Origin: Undaria pinnatifida
Lineage: Eukaryota; Sar; Phaeophyceae; Laminariales; Alariaceae
DNA length: 64,000 nt
Reading direction: 5' to 3'
Assembly: GCA_012845835.1 (NCBI GenBank)
Contig: JABAKD010000014.1
Span: 4,393,896-4,457,895 of the forward strand
Position numbers and translations under genes: made by a program
The notes under the pieces: generated by a model
What the model was told of the DNA's origin: nothing
Databases searched by the model: none
The model's input: only the letters and a program-made list of their open reading frames with translations
Shown here: positions 25,001 through 38,500 of the stretch, one piece after another
Numbering within the stretch: the stretch's first letter is position 1
How the letters are laid out: every line of letters starts with the position of its first letter

Positions 25001-28000
25001 TTTTTCACAGCATCCTTCCTATTAATAGTGCCGAGTAGCTCCGTGAACCGTTCGTTAAAGGAAAGCGCTGGTCTTGGGGGGGGGGACTATGGTAGCATCA
25101 GTGAGCAGTGATCAGATCCGTGAAAAGCGCTGTTTTTTTGTGCCCAAAACAGTCTACTTTCAAGAATTTTTGTTTGTTTCCACGCTATTTTTTGTTAGTA
25201 ATGGGCGAAATGTGAGTGGGGTTTTTGCTGCGGATGTCTTGAAGTACGGGTCGGGCGCCACTTGCCATCCCGACGTCGTCGTTCGATAGTCCTATGCAAA
25301 AAAGAAATTAAATAAATACATTTTCACAGTATCCTTCCTCGTGCCGAGTAGCTCCGTGAAACGTTCGTTTAAGAATATCGCTGGTCTTGGGGGAGGGGGC
25401 TATCGTAGCGTCAGTGAGCAGTGATCAGTTCCGTGAAAAGCCCTGTTTTTTTTGTGCCGAAAACCGTCTACTTTACGAATTTCTGTTTGTTGCCACGCTA
25501 TTGTTTGTTTGTAGCATGTACGCGAGATGTGGGTAAAGCTTTTGAAGGGCTTAACTGCTGTGTATGGAGTTGTTGGAGTGGAGGGATGGCATGGGAGGCG
25601 GATGGGAGGGGTTGGAGGAGAGAGCGAAGAAGGCGCATGCAAGCCCCCCCCCCCTCAGTTGCTCTCTCGGCACCGCGCGGCACCGCAACGTACCAAACCA
25701 ACCCAACAAAGCCAACCCGAACGAACCCAACCTAGCTTCTCCAACAAAAGCACCAAGGCATTATCCTTCGCACACGATGCCCCTCCTCCCCTCTCCCCGT
25801 AACCCCTCCAGGCGAGGGTAGCGGATCTCGTCCGCAAGCGACAGGTCGGTGGCGGCCCTCTCCTCCTCGGCTCTAGCCTAGCCACAGACCCCGACAACAG
25901 CGCTTCACCTGCGACTACCACCGCGGGTGCCGGGAGAGGTGGGGGTAGTGGTCCTATTGCCGGCGGTGCTGGCGCTGGTAAGCGGGTACTGTGCGACAGC
26001 AAGGGGAGCGAGGGAATTCCGGATGTGGAGAGAGCTGTTGGAGGGGAGGGGGCGATTGGGGCTGTGGAGGGGAATGTGCCGGAGGCATATGGAAAGGATG
26101 AGGTGGGTGAGGGAGGGGTCCGGGGTGGGGGGGGTAGGGGGGGTAGGCGGGTACTGCGCGACGTCAGGATGAGCGGGGGAGTTTCAGATGGAGAGGAGCA
26201 GCTATGTGGGGAGGGAGTTGTGGGAGGGGTGAAGGTGGTTGGGACTAGGGGTGGGGGGGACTAGTGTGTGCTTCAGGCGGTTAGAGAAGATGAAGTGGGT
26301 GGGTGGAGTCGTGTTGGGAGGGGGGGGGGTGTAGAGGGGGTAGGTTGGTACTGTGTGACAACAAGGGGAGCATGGGAGTTCCAGGTGGGGAGGGGAGACC
26401 TCGTGGGCAGGGGGTTGCAGAAGGGGAGGAGAATGGGGAGGAGAAGGGGCCGTGGGGACTGGGAGGGGGGGGAGACGTGTGTGCCGGAAGCGGGTAGGTA
26501 GGATGAAGTGGGTGGGGTGGGGGGTGGGGTAGGGAGTGCAGAGGGGGGCTAGGTGGGTACTGTGTGACTGCAAGGGAAGCGTGGGATTTCCAGATAAAGA
26601 GGGGAGACTTTTGGGGGACGGGGTTCTGGGAGGGGAGGGGGTGGTAGGGGCTTGGGACGGGGGGTGGGATGGGTGGAGTTATGGGTGGGGTGGTTGACGC
26701 TGCAGCGGGTTTGGTGGGACAGCTGGATAATTATTGACGGGGCTGGATTAGTGTTTTTCTTTAACGGCTGGTGTGGTGGGGAGGCGGGAGGGGGGGGTCG
26801 GCGATGGTGGTGGCAGTGGTCGTTGTAGTGTTTCTCGTTCTGTGTTTGTTTTTGTTGTCGTTGTTGGCGTGTGAGTTGACACAGTTGCTGTTGGTACTCG
26901 CACATTCACGTTTCGGCACATCTGATTATCCTAGAAAATGCTGGAATTTATGGAAATTTGAGATGGCACTCGAAGTACCGCTCGCAGGATAGCTTGGCCC
27001 AGGAGCGTTAAAAACTGTCCGCTGCTTCACAGCAGACCCATATTGTGTCTGTTACATGCTGCGATAGAGACTTTGCCTATTAGTAGAACTCTTCTGAGGC
27101 TCTTCGCCTTAAGAGGTCTCTACTTCTCACGCCAACGCCGGCTTTGGACACGTTCTGCGATCCAGGTAGCGATTTGTTGGCTAAAATTTTTACCTGAGTT
27201 TGAGGCAGGCTTCTTAACTTGAAATCGTCGAAATGTACGATGCCTTGTTTTGTTTTGGTAATTTCTTTTTGTTTGTATACCTAGGCCAGATTTTTTTTGC
27301 TGTTCTGTAGGGCTTGCAGTTTCGGTTTATCTAAATAGAAAAGTTTTTTCGATGAGGTATGGAGTTCCCTACCGCAGTATATGTCTTAGCTCATTTCCCA
27401 CTCCTAAAAATGTCCTAGTCTAACTCCAAGTGATGCGTGCTACGATAGAGGTGCATACGCCACTTTTTTTCTTATACTACCCCTCAATTTGGGAGCTTAA
27501 GACCCCTCCCAAAAACTGATTGGGAGAGAAACAAAACTGCTACCGGATGAAAAATCCCATGGGGCCTATAATAGGTACACAACGGGAATCATGCACAAAA
27601 AATAGCCTATCTATGTATATATATATATTTATTTTTCCGACGATTTTGGGGTTAAGGAGCCCCGTCATTCACATAACATTTTCGCCAAAAAAAGGTATAC
27701 CTGTATCGTAGCACGCGTCATGTGTCTTGTTCCCATGTCGGGATGGCGGTGCTTGAAGGGTTGAGGAAGGAATTGTCAGTGCGACCTGCGTTTAACAATC
27801 TTCAAGGCCTACTTATGTAACAAAGAATGATATTCATCAAACGAAAAAATGTACCCCAACGGGATTGGATCTATCCTCAATTCAAGAGCCCTGTGAAGCT
27901 TTCTTTTTTCGGGCCACAAGTTCTGCGTATCTCTTATCTCAGGACGCGTCGTTTCTTAGCGTGGCGGTCGGTTTTGATTTTGTCAAGGGCTACGTTTCGC

Positions 28001-29518
28001 GCGTTTTGTTTCCCGCGTCCCTGCCCGTTTCCATTTCGTTGTTTCAGCTGGAGCACGATCCCGAGGAGGAGCTGGCGGTTCTGGACCAACTGATTGAGTG
28101 GCAGCGACAGACGGCAGAGTACGGAGACGCGGCCAAGTGAGTCCTAATTCGAGCCATTTTCCGAACTGGACACACCTCTCTTGGGGACGTTCTATTTGGA
28201 AATGGAGTATGATCGTTGTGGCAGCAGTTAAAGAGTTCAACGAGCTCTACTTTGCCCCCCCCCCCCCCCCCCCCCCCCCCCTCCCGGTGTAGATTCCTGG
28301 TTCTAAAACGCTGACCCTGACCCGTGCTCTTGTTTTTTTTCCCAAAAAATAGACCACCAGTTGAGGTTAACCCCCCCCCCCCTTGTTTTTCGCTGGAAAC
28401 TCTTGTAGAGACCCCTTGCAAACGCGCCTGGAAGGAAGCCCAATGCAAAAACCCATTTTATATTTGGAAACGTCTTCAGATGACAGTGTTTGTTTTTTCT
28501 TTTGCGGGAACAGGGAGGAAGAGAAGCGGCTGGAGGAAACGGACTCTCAGATCAGGGAGAAGGAATCGATGCTCCTGAAGGTTCGCGAGACGCTCCAGGG
28601 CTACCACCACATGAGGTAAGCAGAGATGCCAAGCGACTGCTGTGTGTTTGTGTTTTTTTTATCCCTCGGCGTCACCATACGTATTAGGTGCGCTGAAATT
28701 CGATATGCAGTTTGGGTCCCCCGTACGGCGGAGGTGTGCGACAGCAATACGACCGCCTTGTTGGGGGAAGCCTTCTTATTCACTCTAGTTTATAAGTGCT
28801 ATGCCCCAGTACTATGAGCGCCAAGCGGTTTGACCGCCATATATCGGTATACCGCCTTACTCAGACCGCCTTACTTAATAGGATACCGCCTTACTCAGAC
28901 CGCCTTATATCGGGATACCGCCTTACTTAGACCGCCTTTTATCGGGATACCGCTATACTTAGACCGCCTTATATCGGGATACCGCCTTACTCAGACCGCC
29001 TTATATCGGGATACCGCCTTACTCAGACTGCCTTACTTATTGGGGGACCCCTACTTCGTCCTGGTACCTATTTGTTTGTTGGTACGCTTGTTTATTTCTT
29101 CAGGTGGGCGTTTTCTGATTTTGGTTCCTGCTTGCTTGTGGCTCTTACGCAGATTTTAGGAGTATGCTCACCCCCCCCCCCCTCCCCCCCTTCCCCTCCT
29201 AATTTTTTGTTGTGGCGATTTTGTTCGTTTCGTTGTGTGTGTCTTTTTTTTTTTTTTTTGGGGGGGGGGGGGTTGTGCAGGGAGCGGTTTGACGCGCTGG
29301 TGGGCAAGATTGGCGACCTCGAGAAGGAAAAGCTGACGCTTATCGACACCATGAAGAACGCTAGCACCCCCAACGGCTCATCGAAGGATGGTGGCAAGGG
29401 GGGAGGCAAGGGTGCCACCGCTGACGCTCTCCGAGAACGCCTTAAGGTGGGACGCATACTGAGGTAGCAGGGGTTCACTTATTTGTCTCCTGGGGCTCCT
29501 TGTTGAAAGAGCTCTTTC

Positions 29519-29564
<46 letters not shown>

Positions 29565-32500
29565 GCTCAATCCCATCTATTTCCTTCGCGCTTTTCTTTC
29601 TCCTTTTCCGTCCCTAGGCGTGACTCACATCCGCAGTCACTAAGCAGGCTCTTGCCCCCCCTCCCCACTTCTACTGTACGCGCCTTCGTTTTTGCTAGAA
29701 TAGCTGAGCACTTTTTTTCGTCGTCGACTCGCGACGAATTACTCTATATCCTGCTCCAACCCACAAGTTGGGAAATAGGACATGCCAATCCGGTGGACAA
29801 TCCGATGGCCTAGGTACTACCGGACAGCACCTATTTGTATTTTCGGTGTGAAAAAAACATGACTGCACACCATGTGTCGGCTTGATTGAGGCCTCCCTTT
29901 CGGCCCGCTGATCATTTTGGAAAAATGCCTGCGAAACACGCGGCGGATCCACGGGACCGCCGTGCCGACCTCGAGCCCCCCAAAGGGTTGGGGTTAGGGC
30001 TAGGGTTAGGCTTGGGGTTGGGGTTGGGGTCGGGTTTGGTCTGGGCCGACGTGCAAAATACAATCGACTAAGTCGGTGTGGCGTCTTTTTTTTGGACACC
30101 CATTTTGCAAATAGGGGTTGCCGTACTAGGTATACAGCGAATAATATTGTAAAACAGGAAGTACATTCCGTCGAATTTGAGGTTTCGAGACCCCGTCATA
30201 TTCACATTTTTTTTTTTGCCGATAATAGTTACCCCTGTCGTAGGGCACGTCGTGGGAGAGTGGTAGTTGCGACTACGAGGACGTTTGGGATTTGTCCCTG
30301 GGTTTCCGGCCATGCGTTCTCCTCAACAAAAATATCGCTTGATATATCTGGTTTTGTTCAGATTATTGAAGGGGGAAGGCAAGCGTGCCACCGCTGACGC
30401 TCTCCGAGAACGTCTTAAGGTGGGAGAGTGGGAATCACGACTACGGGGTCATTTAACGACCTTCCCCGGGTTTCGAGCCATGCGTTAAATACCTTGTTTT
30501 TGGTGAATTATTGAAGGGCGGAGGCAAGAATGCCACCACTGACGCTCTCCGCAAATGCCGTAAGGTGGGAAGTGGTGAGTCACGACTACATGGGTAGATT
30601 ATGGAGCCATCCCCGGGTTTCAGGTCTTGCGTTTTCCAATGGATACATGTAACTTCATAGGTTGATTTGTTTGGAATATGGTAAGGGGGAGGTAAGGACG
30701 CCGTGGAAGCTCTCCGGCAACGCCTTTACAACTGAATATACGTATTTGGGGACAAGTTACTTGGATTTAAGTATTGGGAAGGGTTTGGGGCTCCAAAGGG
30801 GTTGCATGTAGATGGGTGTTAGGCATGACTACGTACAGGCGAGGTTTAAATGATGCCTAGGGGGAAATTTAGGAGCCATCCCCGGGTTATAGGCTTTGCG
30901 TTCTTCGCCGGAGAAATCTAACTCACAAACTTGATTTGCATGGAATATGGTAGGGGGAGCAAGGGTGCCACAGCGGAAGCTCTCCAAGAACACTTTCACA
31001 ACCGGAAACCCGTTTTTGGGGATGAATTAGTTGGATGTATTATAGGCAAGGGCTTTGGTGTTCTGAAGGGGTTGAAGGTAGATGTGTGTCAGTTGGGAGC
31101 CATCCCGGGTTGCAGGGCTTGCCTTTCTCCATTGGAGAATTGAAAATACAACGTTGATTGTTTTCGACTGTTCCAATATTAGCGCCTTGCCCGCTGACGC
31201 CCTCTGAGACCGCTTCAGGGTGAATTGGTGGGTGGATGGGGTAGGATCGGGGGCCCCGCCGGAGATATATATTTTCATTTTTTAATATATATATACCAGG
31301 TATAGCTTTTGTGTACCAGGTATTGTGATGGGGTAGTGTAATGAGCCAGAAGCCGGAAACAGTACGTGCTCGTGTTGTGTTCTCGCGTCGACCATGTTTT
31401 GGTTGGAACTGTTCTATTCATAGTTGTTTTTGAAACGCGTTTAGTCGCGACTGACTTCCTTTAGCCATGTGGTATCGCGCTGACGTTTTTCAGACTGCTT
31501 GCATTGATAGTGCTTGGTTTGAATCTTCATGGTTTTCAAACCGGATTAATATTCGTACCAGGTAAATAATCGCAGTGTTTCACTGCTTCAAACTGCGTTG
31601 CTTCGATCTGATTTGCCTTCAATCGATTGAATATATAATCCGCCGTATTTAAAGCTGTACCATTTTTGACCGCTTAGCGGTACTTGCTCGCGTCAATCGT
31701 AATCTTCCTTTGCCGCCGCCGCTAGTACCGAGCCCCCCGCGATTTTGTCGAAACGCGCGATTAATTTGATGTTGGCAGGGAGTGGAGAGCCAGCTGGCGT
31801 CCCTCGGCGCGCAGAAGAAGAAGCAGGAACGGGCGGTGATGCTCCTTCAGCGGGAGTCGAAGAAGTGCGAGGACCTGCAGGAGGGTCTGGGCCAGCTCAA
31901 GAGGCAGAAGGTGCGCTGTCCCCGGAGTTTCCAGTTTTCGGGGGCGTGTGTTTTAGGGGGGTTCATTTTCAAAAGGGCTCCCGTCTTTTTTTTTTCACCG
32001 TCTGCCGTGATGGCCTTCTATTTGCTTGATGCGATTGGCTTTATTTGCGTTGCCTGCGTGCTGTAGCATACCTCGTATAAAATTGGCGTGCTTTTTGTGA
32101 TCTGCCACTGTTATTAATGGCGTCTTCGTGATTTGCTTGATTTGCGGGAGTTCCCCGACCATCGGATTTCCCAATAAGAAATCACTTCTTACCGTTTGAG
32201 GCACACGCACAAACGCCATTGCCCAGCGACAGCGACAGCAAACAATTTTGCTGGGGTGGGGTGGGGTGGGGTGGGCTGGGATGGGATGGGGTGGGGTGGG
32301 TTGGGGTGGGGTGGGTTGGGTTGGGTTGGGGTGGGATTTACCTGCTTTCCCCGAACGCACACACAGTTGCCGACAGTTACAAATGTCCATCGGCCCGCAT
32401 TCTTGCCGAGAGCTCTAGTATCATGTACCAGGTACTGCATATGATCTACATTACTATTAAAAAATCGATCTACTTTATTCAAATAGCATGTGTGTTATTG

Positions 32501-35500
32501 GCTTCCATTTTTGAAACGATATTTGTCAAGCGTCTGCGTCACCGCGTCCTCTTCGCGTCCTCTTCCTGCATGTGGTTATTGCTGGAACTGTTTTGATTTT
32601 TTTTTTTAGGTGGTGCTGCAGAAGCGGCAGCAGGAGGCGGCTAAGCGACACAGGGAGTACGAGCAGAAAATGTCCAGGGAGATTCAGGTGTGCATTGCAG
32701 TATTACTATTTATTTATAGGGTCTTGGGTATGATGTGAGTTGGCTGTGCTAATGTTACTCGTGAATCGCGGACTAGGTACTCTATAAGTTGGCTGTGTAT
32801 TTTGCTGCGTTAGTTTCGTGTGTTCCTTTTTTTGTACAGGTCTGCGCTTTTGTGCCTGAATACCTGGTAGTGCGTTTTGCAGTGATACACAGCAGTCTTT
32901 GAAATCTCTAACCATTTTTTGCCACAGTGAGGTCATGAGGGGTCACTTCGACCGGTATTTTTTATGAGTTAGCAGTAGGGTTAGGGTTCGTCAGGCATGG
33001 TTGAAAAAACACGATAGTGTAGGACACCCGCGTGTTGTGACTCGCGATATTTGTTTTTGTGATGAAATACTAGTAAGTCTGTTGGTTGGCATGCTGGGCC
33101 ACCCAGTCGTTAGCGATCAGGTATTCGTCAAGTCTAACCAACTTCCAGCCCTATTATTAATAGAGTGCTTGCGATGTGTGCCGACGTTGGTTGGATAGGA
33201 TTTGGGTAAAAAAACATGTAAGGATAGTGTGGAAACCGTCGAACGTTCCGATCCAAGCCCAACCTAACCCACGAAAAATCATAGAAAAATCGGTCAAGAA
33301 ATTCGTTTTCCTACCATTTTTTTTCCCAACATCTTTTTTTGGTGGGTTGTAGTCGGTCTTCCACTAAAACGTACACAGGTGTCAATACTGCTGTTGTTTG
33401 CTTTTTCCAACCCTACATAATTTGAAAATCGCAAACACGGTAGCTGGTATTATATATATACTTGAAGCCTTGGGGTGGTTTGTTCACTCGATCCTCCTCT
33501 TACTCGTCTCAGGCGATGCGTAAGAAGAGTAACAAAGACCTCCGACACATGAGCAAGATGGAACTGGAGGTCCGCAGACAGAAGGCCGCTACAGCTCGGA
33601 AGACCACCCAGGTGCGATGCAAAATGCCCGAGAGATGCTTCAACATCGCTCCTTGCGCACTTTAACGCGCGGAGCTTTTCGTGCTTGTTTTTCTTCCTTG
33701 AAAGGATCGTGTTAGTTTGCATCTCGCTCAGCATCATGTTTGCAACCGCGGTTGTACTCGTGCTCGCTGGTTGGGCATTCGATGAGCACGGGCTAGGACC
33801 ACCACCACCTGGCGCTGTCATTAGTCCATCAGCTAGCAGGCGCTAATTATCCCTAACTGGAGCATCTTATGTGCGAATTTTCGTCGGTGGTCGTACAACA
33901 AGGCTACAGCTAGCTCGAACGTGGCCAGTTTTTTTTTTGGCGCGGTTTTAACTAGAGGTTCGCATGTGCTGGTTTTTAGTTGCTGCTGTAACGTTTCGGC
34001 GTGTAGCTTCATTCGTACGCATTGTGGGATCGATGAGGCCTCGCTGCTGCGACCAGCCCGATAATGTCTCGCACCTGCTACAAGTGCCAACAGGGGGAGG
34101 AGGCTTGCGCGGAACAAAAAGGACGCCCTGATCGCGTCCATCTTTTCTGGTTGTAGGATTACTCGTGAGCAGTTCTTGTGTTCTTCCCGTGTTGTAAGCC
34201 TACGTAAGTAGCACACCTGATACCAGGTACTTGGTAGGCTAGCTGGATGTGCGCATTTCGTGTCCGAGGGGTGGTGCTATCAAGTATGATAACCAATGCT
34301 GCTTGTAAACGGTACATTCATGTCCCTCTTCACATACACACCTTGCCACAGACGGCGAAACAGGACGGGGATACGATAAGCAAGCAGTTTATATGAAATA
34401 TACGGAAGAAGCGTAATGAGCGCCCAAATGTTGGAGGTGTCTCTATTAGGAGTAGGAACAGTGCTCCGTCTTGAAAGGGATGCGTGGTCAATGGTCAAAG
34501 GACTAAGGCAAGCAACAGATGAGTACCCCCCCCCCCCCTCCCCCTTGCCCCTGCTTGCTCCCTCCCCCCCCCCCCCCTCCCTGGTTGGTGAAACCCCGAC
34601 GTGCTCCGTTCTGGCGTAGTAGGGATGCGAGGGTCCATGGTCATATTCAGACGACTACGGCAATGCATAAACTGAGTACTCCCCCCCACCCCCCCCTCTC
34701 CCTCCCTCCCGATACCTGTAGGTCGGGCGCATCGGTGACAAGCTGAAGAAAACGGAGGAGCACCTCCTGCGCTTGTTGGCGCTAAGGAAGCAACAGGGCG
34801 CGGCTGATCGTGCTAGAACGCGAGCTGGTACCCGTAGGGGTGCGGTGGCGGCGGCGGCGAGCAAGGCTGGAGTTGCTGGTGGTGGCGGTGGCGGTGGTGG
34901 AGGCGGGAGCGGGAGTGGGAGCGGGACTGGCGGTAAGGCGGGTGAAGTCTGGTTTTGAGGTGGAGGGGGTTGTTTGGGTTGGGTTTAATTGGATTGGACT
35001 GGATTGGATTGTTTTTTCTTTGTTTGGATGGGGTGGGTCGGGTTGGGATGGGTTTTGTTTTGGATTGGGTTTGGGTTGGGATAGTTTTGGTTGGGTTTTT
35101 GGGGTGATGGTGGCGGTAGCGGGCAAGCTTAGAGCTGCTAGCACCGGCGACGGCGATGGTGGAAGCATGACGGGAAGGGTGGGGGTTTGGGATCTGGGGG
35201 GGGGGCTTGGTTTAGTTTAGTTGGTCTAGTTTCTTTCTGTTTAATTGGGTTCGTCTGGAGTTTGTAGTGCTGGCGGTAGTGTGTGTGGGACGGGAGTTGA
35301 GGCGGGCGAAACAGGAGGCAATTTTGGTTTGGGTTTTGTTTAGCTTGGCCTGGATTGATTAGGTTTGATTTTGGTTCGGTTTGCTTTGCGCTGTGTTGGT
35401 GAATTGGGCTCGGTTGGCCTGGTGCGGCAGTGGCGGCAGCGAATATAACCGGGGTTGGCAGTGCTGGCGGTGGCGGGAGTGAAACAGGAGGTCGGACGGT

Positions 35501-38500
35501 GCGCTGATGCTTGCTTTTTCGTTTAGGTTTGGTTTGGGTGAGGTTTACAGTGTTGGTGGTGGGGACTGAAGTCGGTTGCAGCGGGCAGGGCTGAAGTTGG
35601 TAGTGGTGACGGTAGTAAAAGCGGGGTGGGGTGGGGGGCAGACAGTTGGGAAGGGCTTGGTTTGTTAGTTTTGGGGTTTGGTTTGGTTTGTTTGTTTGAA
35701 ATATGCGTTGGTTGGCCGATTTCGGTAGTGGTAGCGGTGGTGATGGTGGTGGGAGTGGATGCGGGATGGGAGGTATGGCGTATGAGGCAGGGGGACGAGT
35801 TGGTTTGAGTTTAGGGGAGGCGGGTGTGTTTTTTGTTTTGTTTGGTTTGGTTTGGTTTGATGTGGTGCGGTTTTGGTTTGGTTGGCTTGGTTTGGTTTGG
35901 TTGAGATTTATGGTCTCTGGTTTGGCTGATGTGGCAGCGGTGATGGCGGCAGCAGCTGGCAAGCCTAGATTTGATGTTCTGGTGGGGGTTGTGGAGCCCG
36001 GTTGAGGGGTCAGACGCGTGAGGCTGCAGTTGGTTTGGTTTACAGGTAGTTGGGTTCGGTTTGGTTTGGTATGGTTCGGGTGGGTTCGTTTTGGGTTTCG
36101 TATGGTTTGATATGGGCTTGGGTTCGGCGGAAGCGGACAAATAGGAAGTTGGCAGTGGTTGCGGGGGTGGTGGTGGTTAGACGTAGCAGGAGTTCGGTCT
36201 GCTGAATAACGTTCGGTGAGTGTTGTAAAACGTTCGGTTTCGTTTGACTTCGTTTGTTCAGCGGGTAAGGCTGGAGTTGGTAGTGGTGGTGAAGTTGGTG
36301 GCAGACGTGTGGCAGGGGATCAGACGGGCGAGGCAGGGTTTAGTTTGGGTGGGTGTTTTGGGTGGTTTGGGCCTGCGCGGAATTTGGGTTTGGTTTGGTT
36401 TGGTCTCGTTTGGTGTAGTTTGGGTCGGTTTTGGTTGGTAGATGCGGTGGGGGAGAGGGGAAGGTACCTGTGACCATGGCTAGCCCAGAATGTCGCTGGG
36501 GGTAAAACCTTTCTTTTACGAGTTGAGCAGGAAAAGTAAAGAGTGATAGTAAAAAGAAAAGTCACAAAAAAGATGCACCCCTATCTTGAAATATTTCCGG
36601 GGTTGACAGCCCCATCTTTTCATGTTTTGTCTTCCAGGGCGTTTCGACAAGGCGGCGGCGGTGGCGGCGGAAACGGCCGAGGCGAGAGTGTTTGCGGCGA
36701 AGCACCTCCTCGATAGGGCTGTGGCGCAGAGGGTGGAGCGGGCGGCGCTCAAGCAGACCTTCGCGGCTAAGATTCGGTGTTACGATGAGCAGACGTCTCT
36801 GCAGGTGAGGGACAACCACTAATTGCAAATTGGGTATGCAAGTGAAACTTTGCACACCCCGGCCTGATTCCACCCAAATATTAGCCCTCCACACTGACCC
36901 TGGGTATGTTTGTTAGCCGCCGCCAGGCGCCCCCAAGAACCCTAGTCCGACCCTCACCTTACTCAATAATTTTGGGGTTTTACACCAAACGACCACTTGC
37001 GAAAGCCCAGTACATTGCTACCAATATACATAGAGAGATATTGTGTGGCGTTACGCTTCCACCCCCGGTGTGGAATTACTCGCAAGGGGTTTGGGGTGTG
37101 GGTGGGGTGGGGGGTTGGGTCTGAGAGTAGTGGTGGAAGTAGGGATAGAGGTGGGGGAGGGGGCGAGGTTGTGATGGAATTGGTGCGGAGGGAGGGTTGG
37201 GGCATGAGCAGGGGTGGGGTGGCAGTGAAAAGGGGGGAAGGGGGGGGTGCAGACGCAGAGTACATCGCTCCCAAAACTGACTCTTAATAGCAGCCCGAGT
37301 CGCTTGGTGTGACTGCTCCTACAATGGTCAGTTTTAATCGTCTTTTGTTCTTTTTGTGCAATCCCAAACGCAAATAACCGAAGGTTTTGATCACCCTGTC
37401 TGTCTTGTTTGTGACTAAGGGACAGGTTGAGATACGAACGGTAACAGTCACATGTTCATACACTTCATACAATTTTCCCACCCCGGATTATGTTTTGCTG
37501 CGTTTTTTTTCCAGGTGTCCAACATCGGCATGCTGCGGAACTACAGGGCGCAGCTGCGGGACGTGAAGGGCGGCGTGAAGGAAGCTGGCAATGGCCGCGC
37601 AGGGGTGGAGAATGTTGACCCTGGTGATGCTCGAACCGGAAGCAGCGGCAACGCGAGAGACGCCCGCCCTGGTAGGTCTTGAGCTTGATTTTGCGCGTTG
37701 CGTGGGTGGGAAGGAAGGGAGGGAGGGAGGGGATTTAGTAGGTAGGGCTTAGGCTTTGCTTACTGTTTTGTGCCTGGGGATTGGTTGTGTTTAGGTGGGA
37801 GTGGGTGCCGATGGAGGAAAGGAGAGAGGGACGCAGTGCTCCTTGTAGTTCCTGCTATGGCTCTCGGATTATCCTTTTTTGAACAAGGTGGTTAGGGCCA
37901 TGTACTTGGTTGATCTGGGTGCGGAGCGAACGGTGGAGGGTGGGAGGTGATACTGCTTGAAGTGTCTGCTGTAGCTGTCGGATTTCACTTGTTTTTTTTC
38001 TGCACGATAGAATCACATATCCATAATCTCACCCTTAACCATATCCGTACCTGTATCCGTGCTACACCCGTACCGTTACCTATACTCGTACTCTCATCGT
38101 CGACGCTAACCTTGTACTACGGTCAAAAATTAACGCTTTTACAACTGGAAACCCTGTAATGGGGACAAATTCGTTTGAAATTAGTCTAGGGAGGGATTTG
38201 GGGGCTCTAAAATGGTGTAATCATCTTGCTACTGCATTTCGTGTTAGACGCATCGTACGATGGAGGTAGCACTTTCGGGCTGAATCGTTTTCTGGATGAC
38301 GGAGCTCCTTAACCCAAAAGCGACGGAAATTCGTTTTCGTTCGTTTTGGGGGAATTCTCGCTGTATACCTCAGCCATGGGATTTTTTCATCGGGTACCGT
38401 AGCACTCCCCCCCCCCAACCATTATGGATATCGGGCTACATTATGTTGTGCGGGGGTGTAGAACGCTAACTCCGCATATTGGGGAATGATCGCATCACGT

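Noticed and set aside
34782-36140. Long minus-strand Asn/Gln/Pro/Thr frames
   Set aside because: They are antisense of the exon 17-derived GGTTTGG repeat array.
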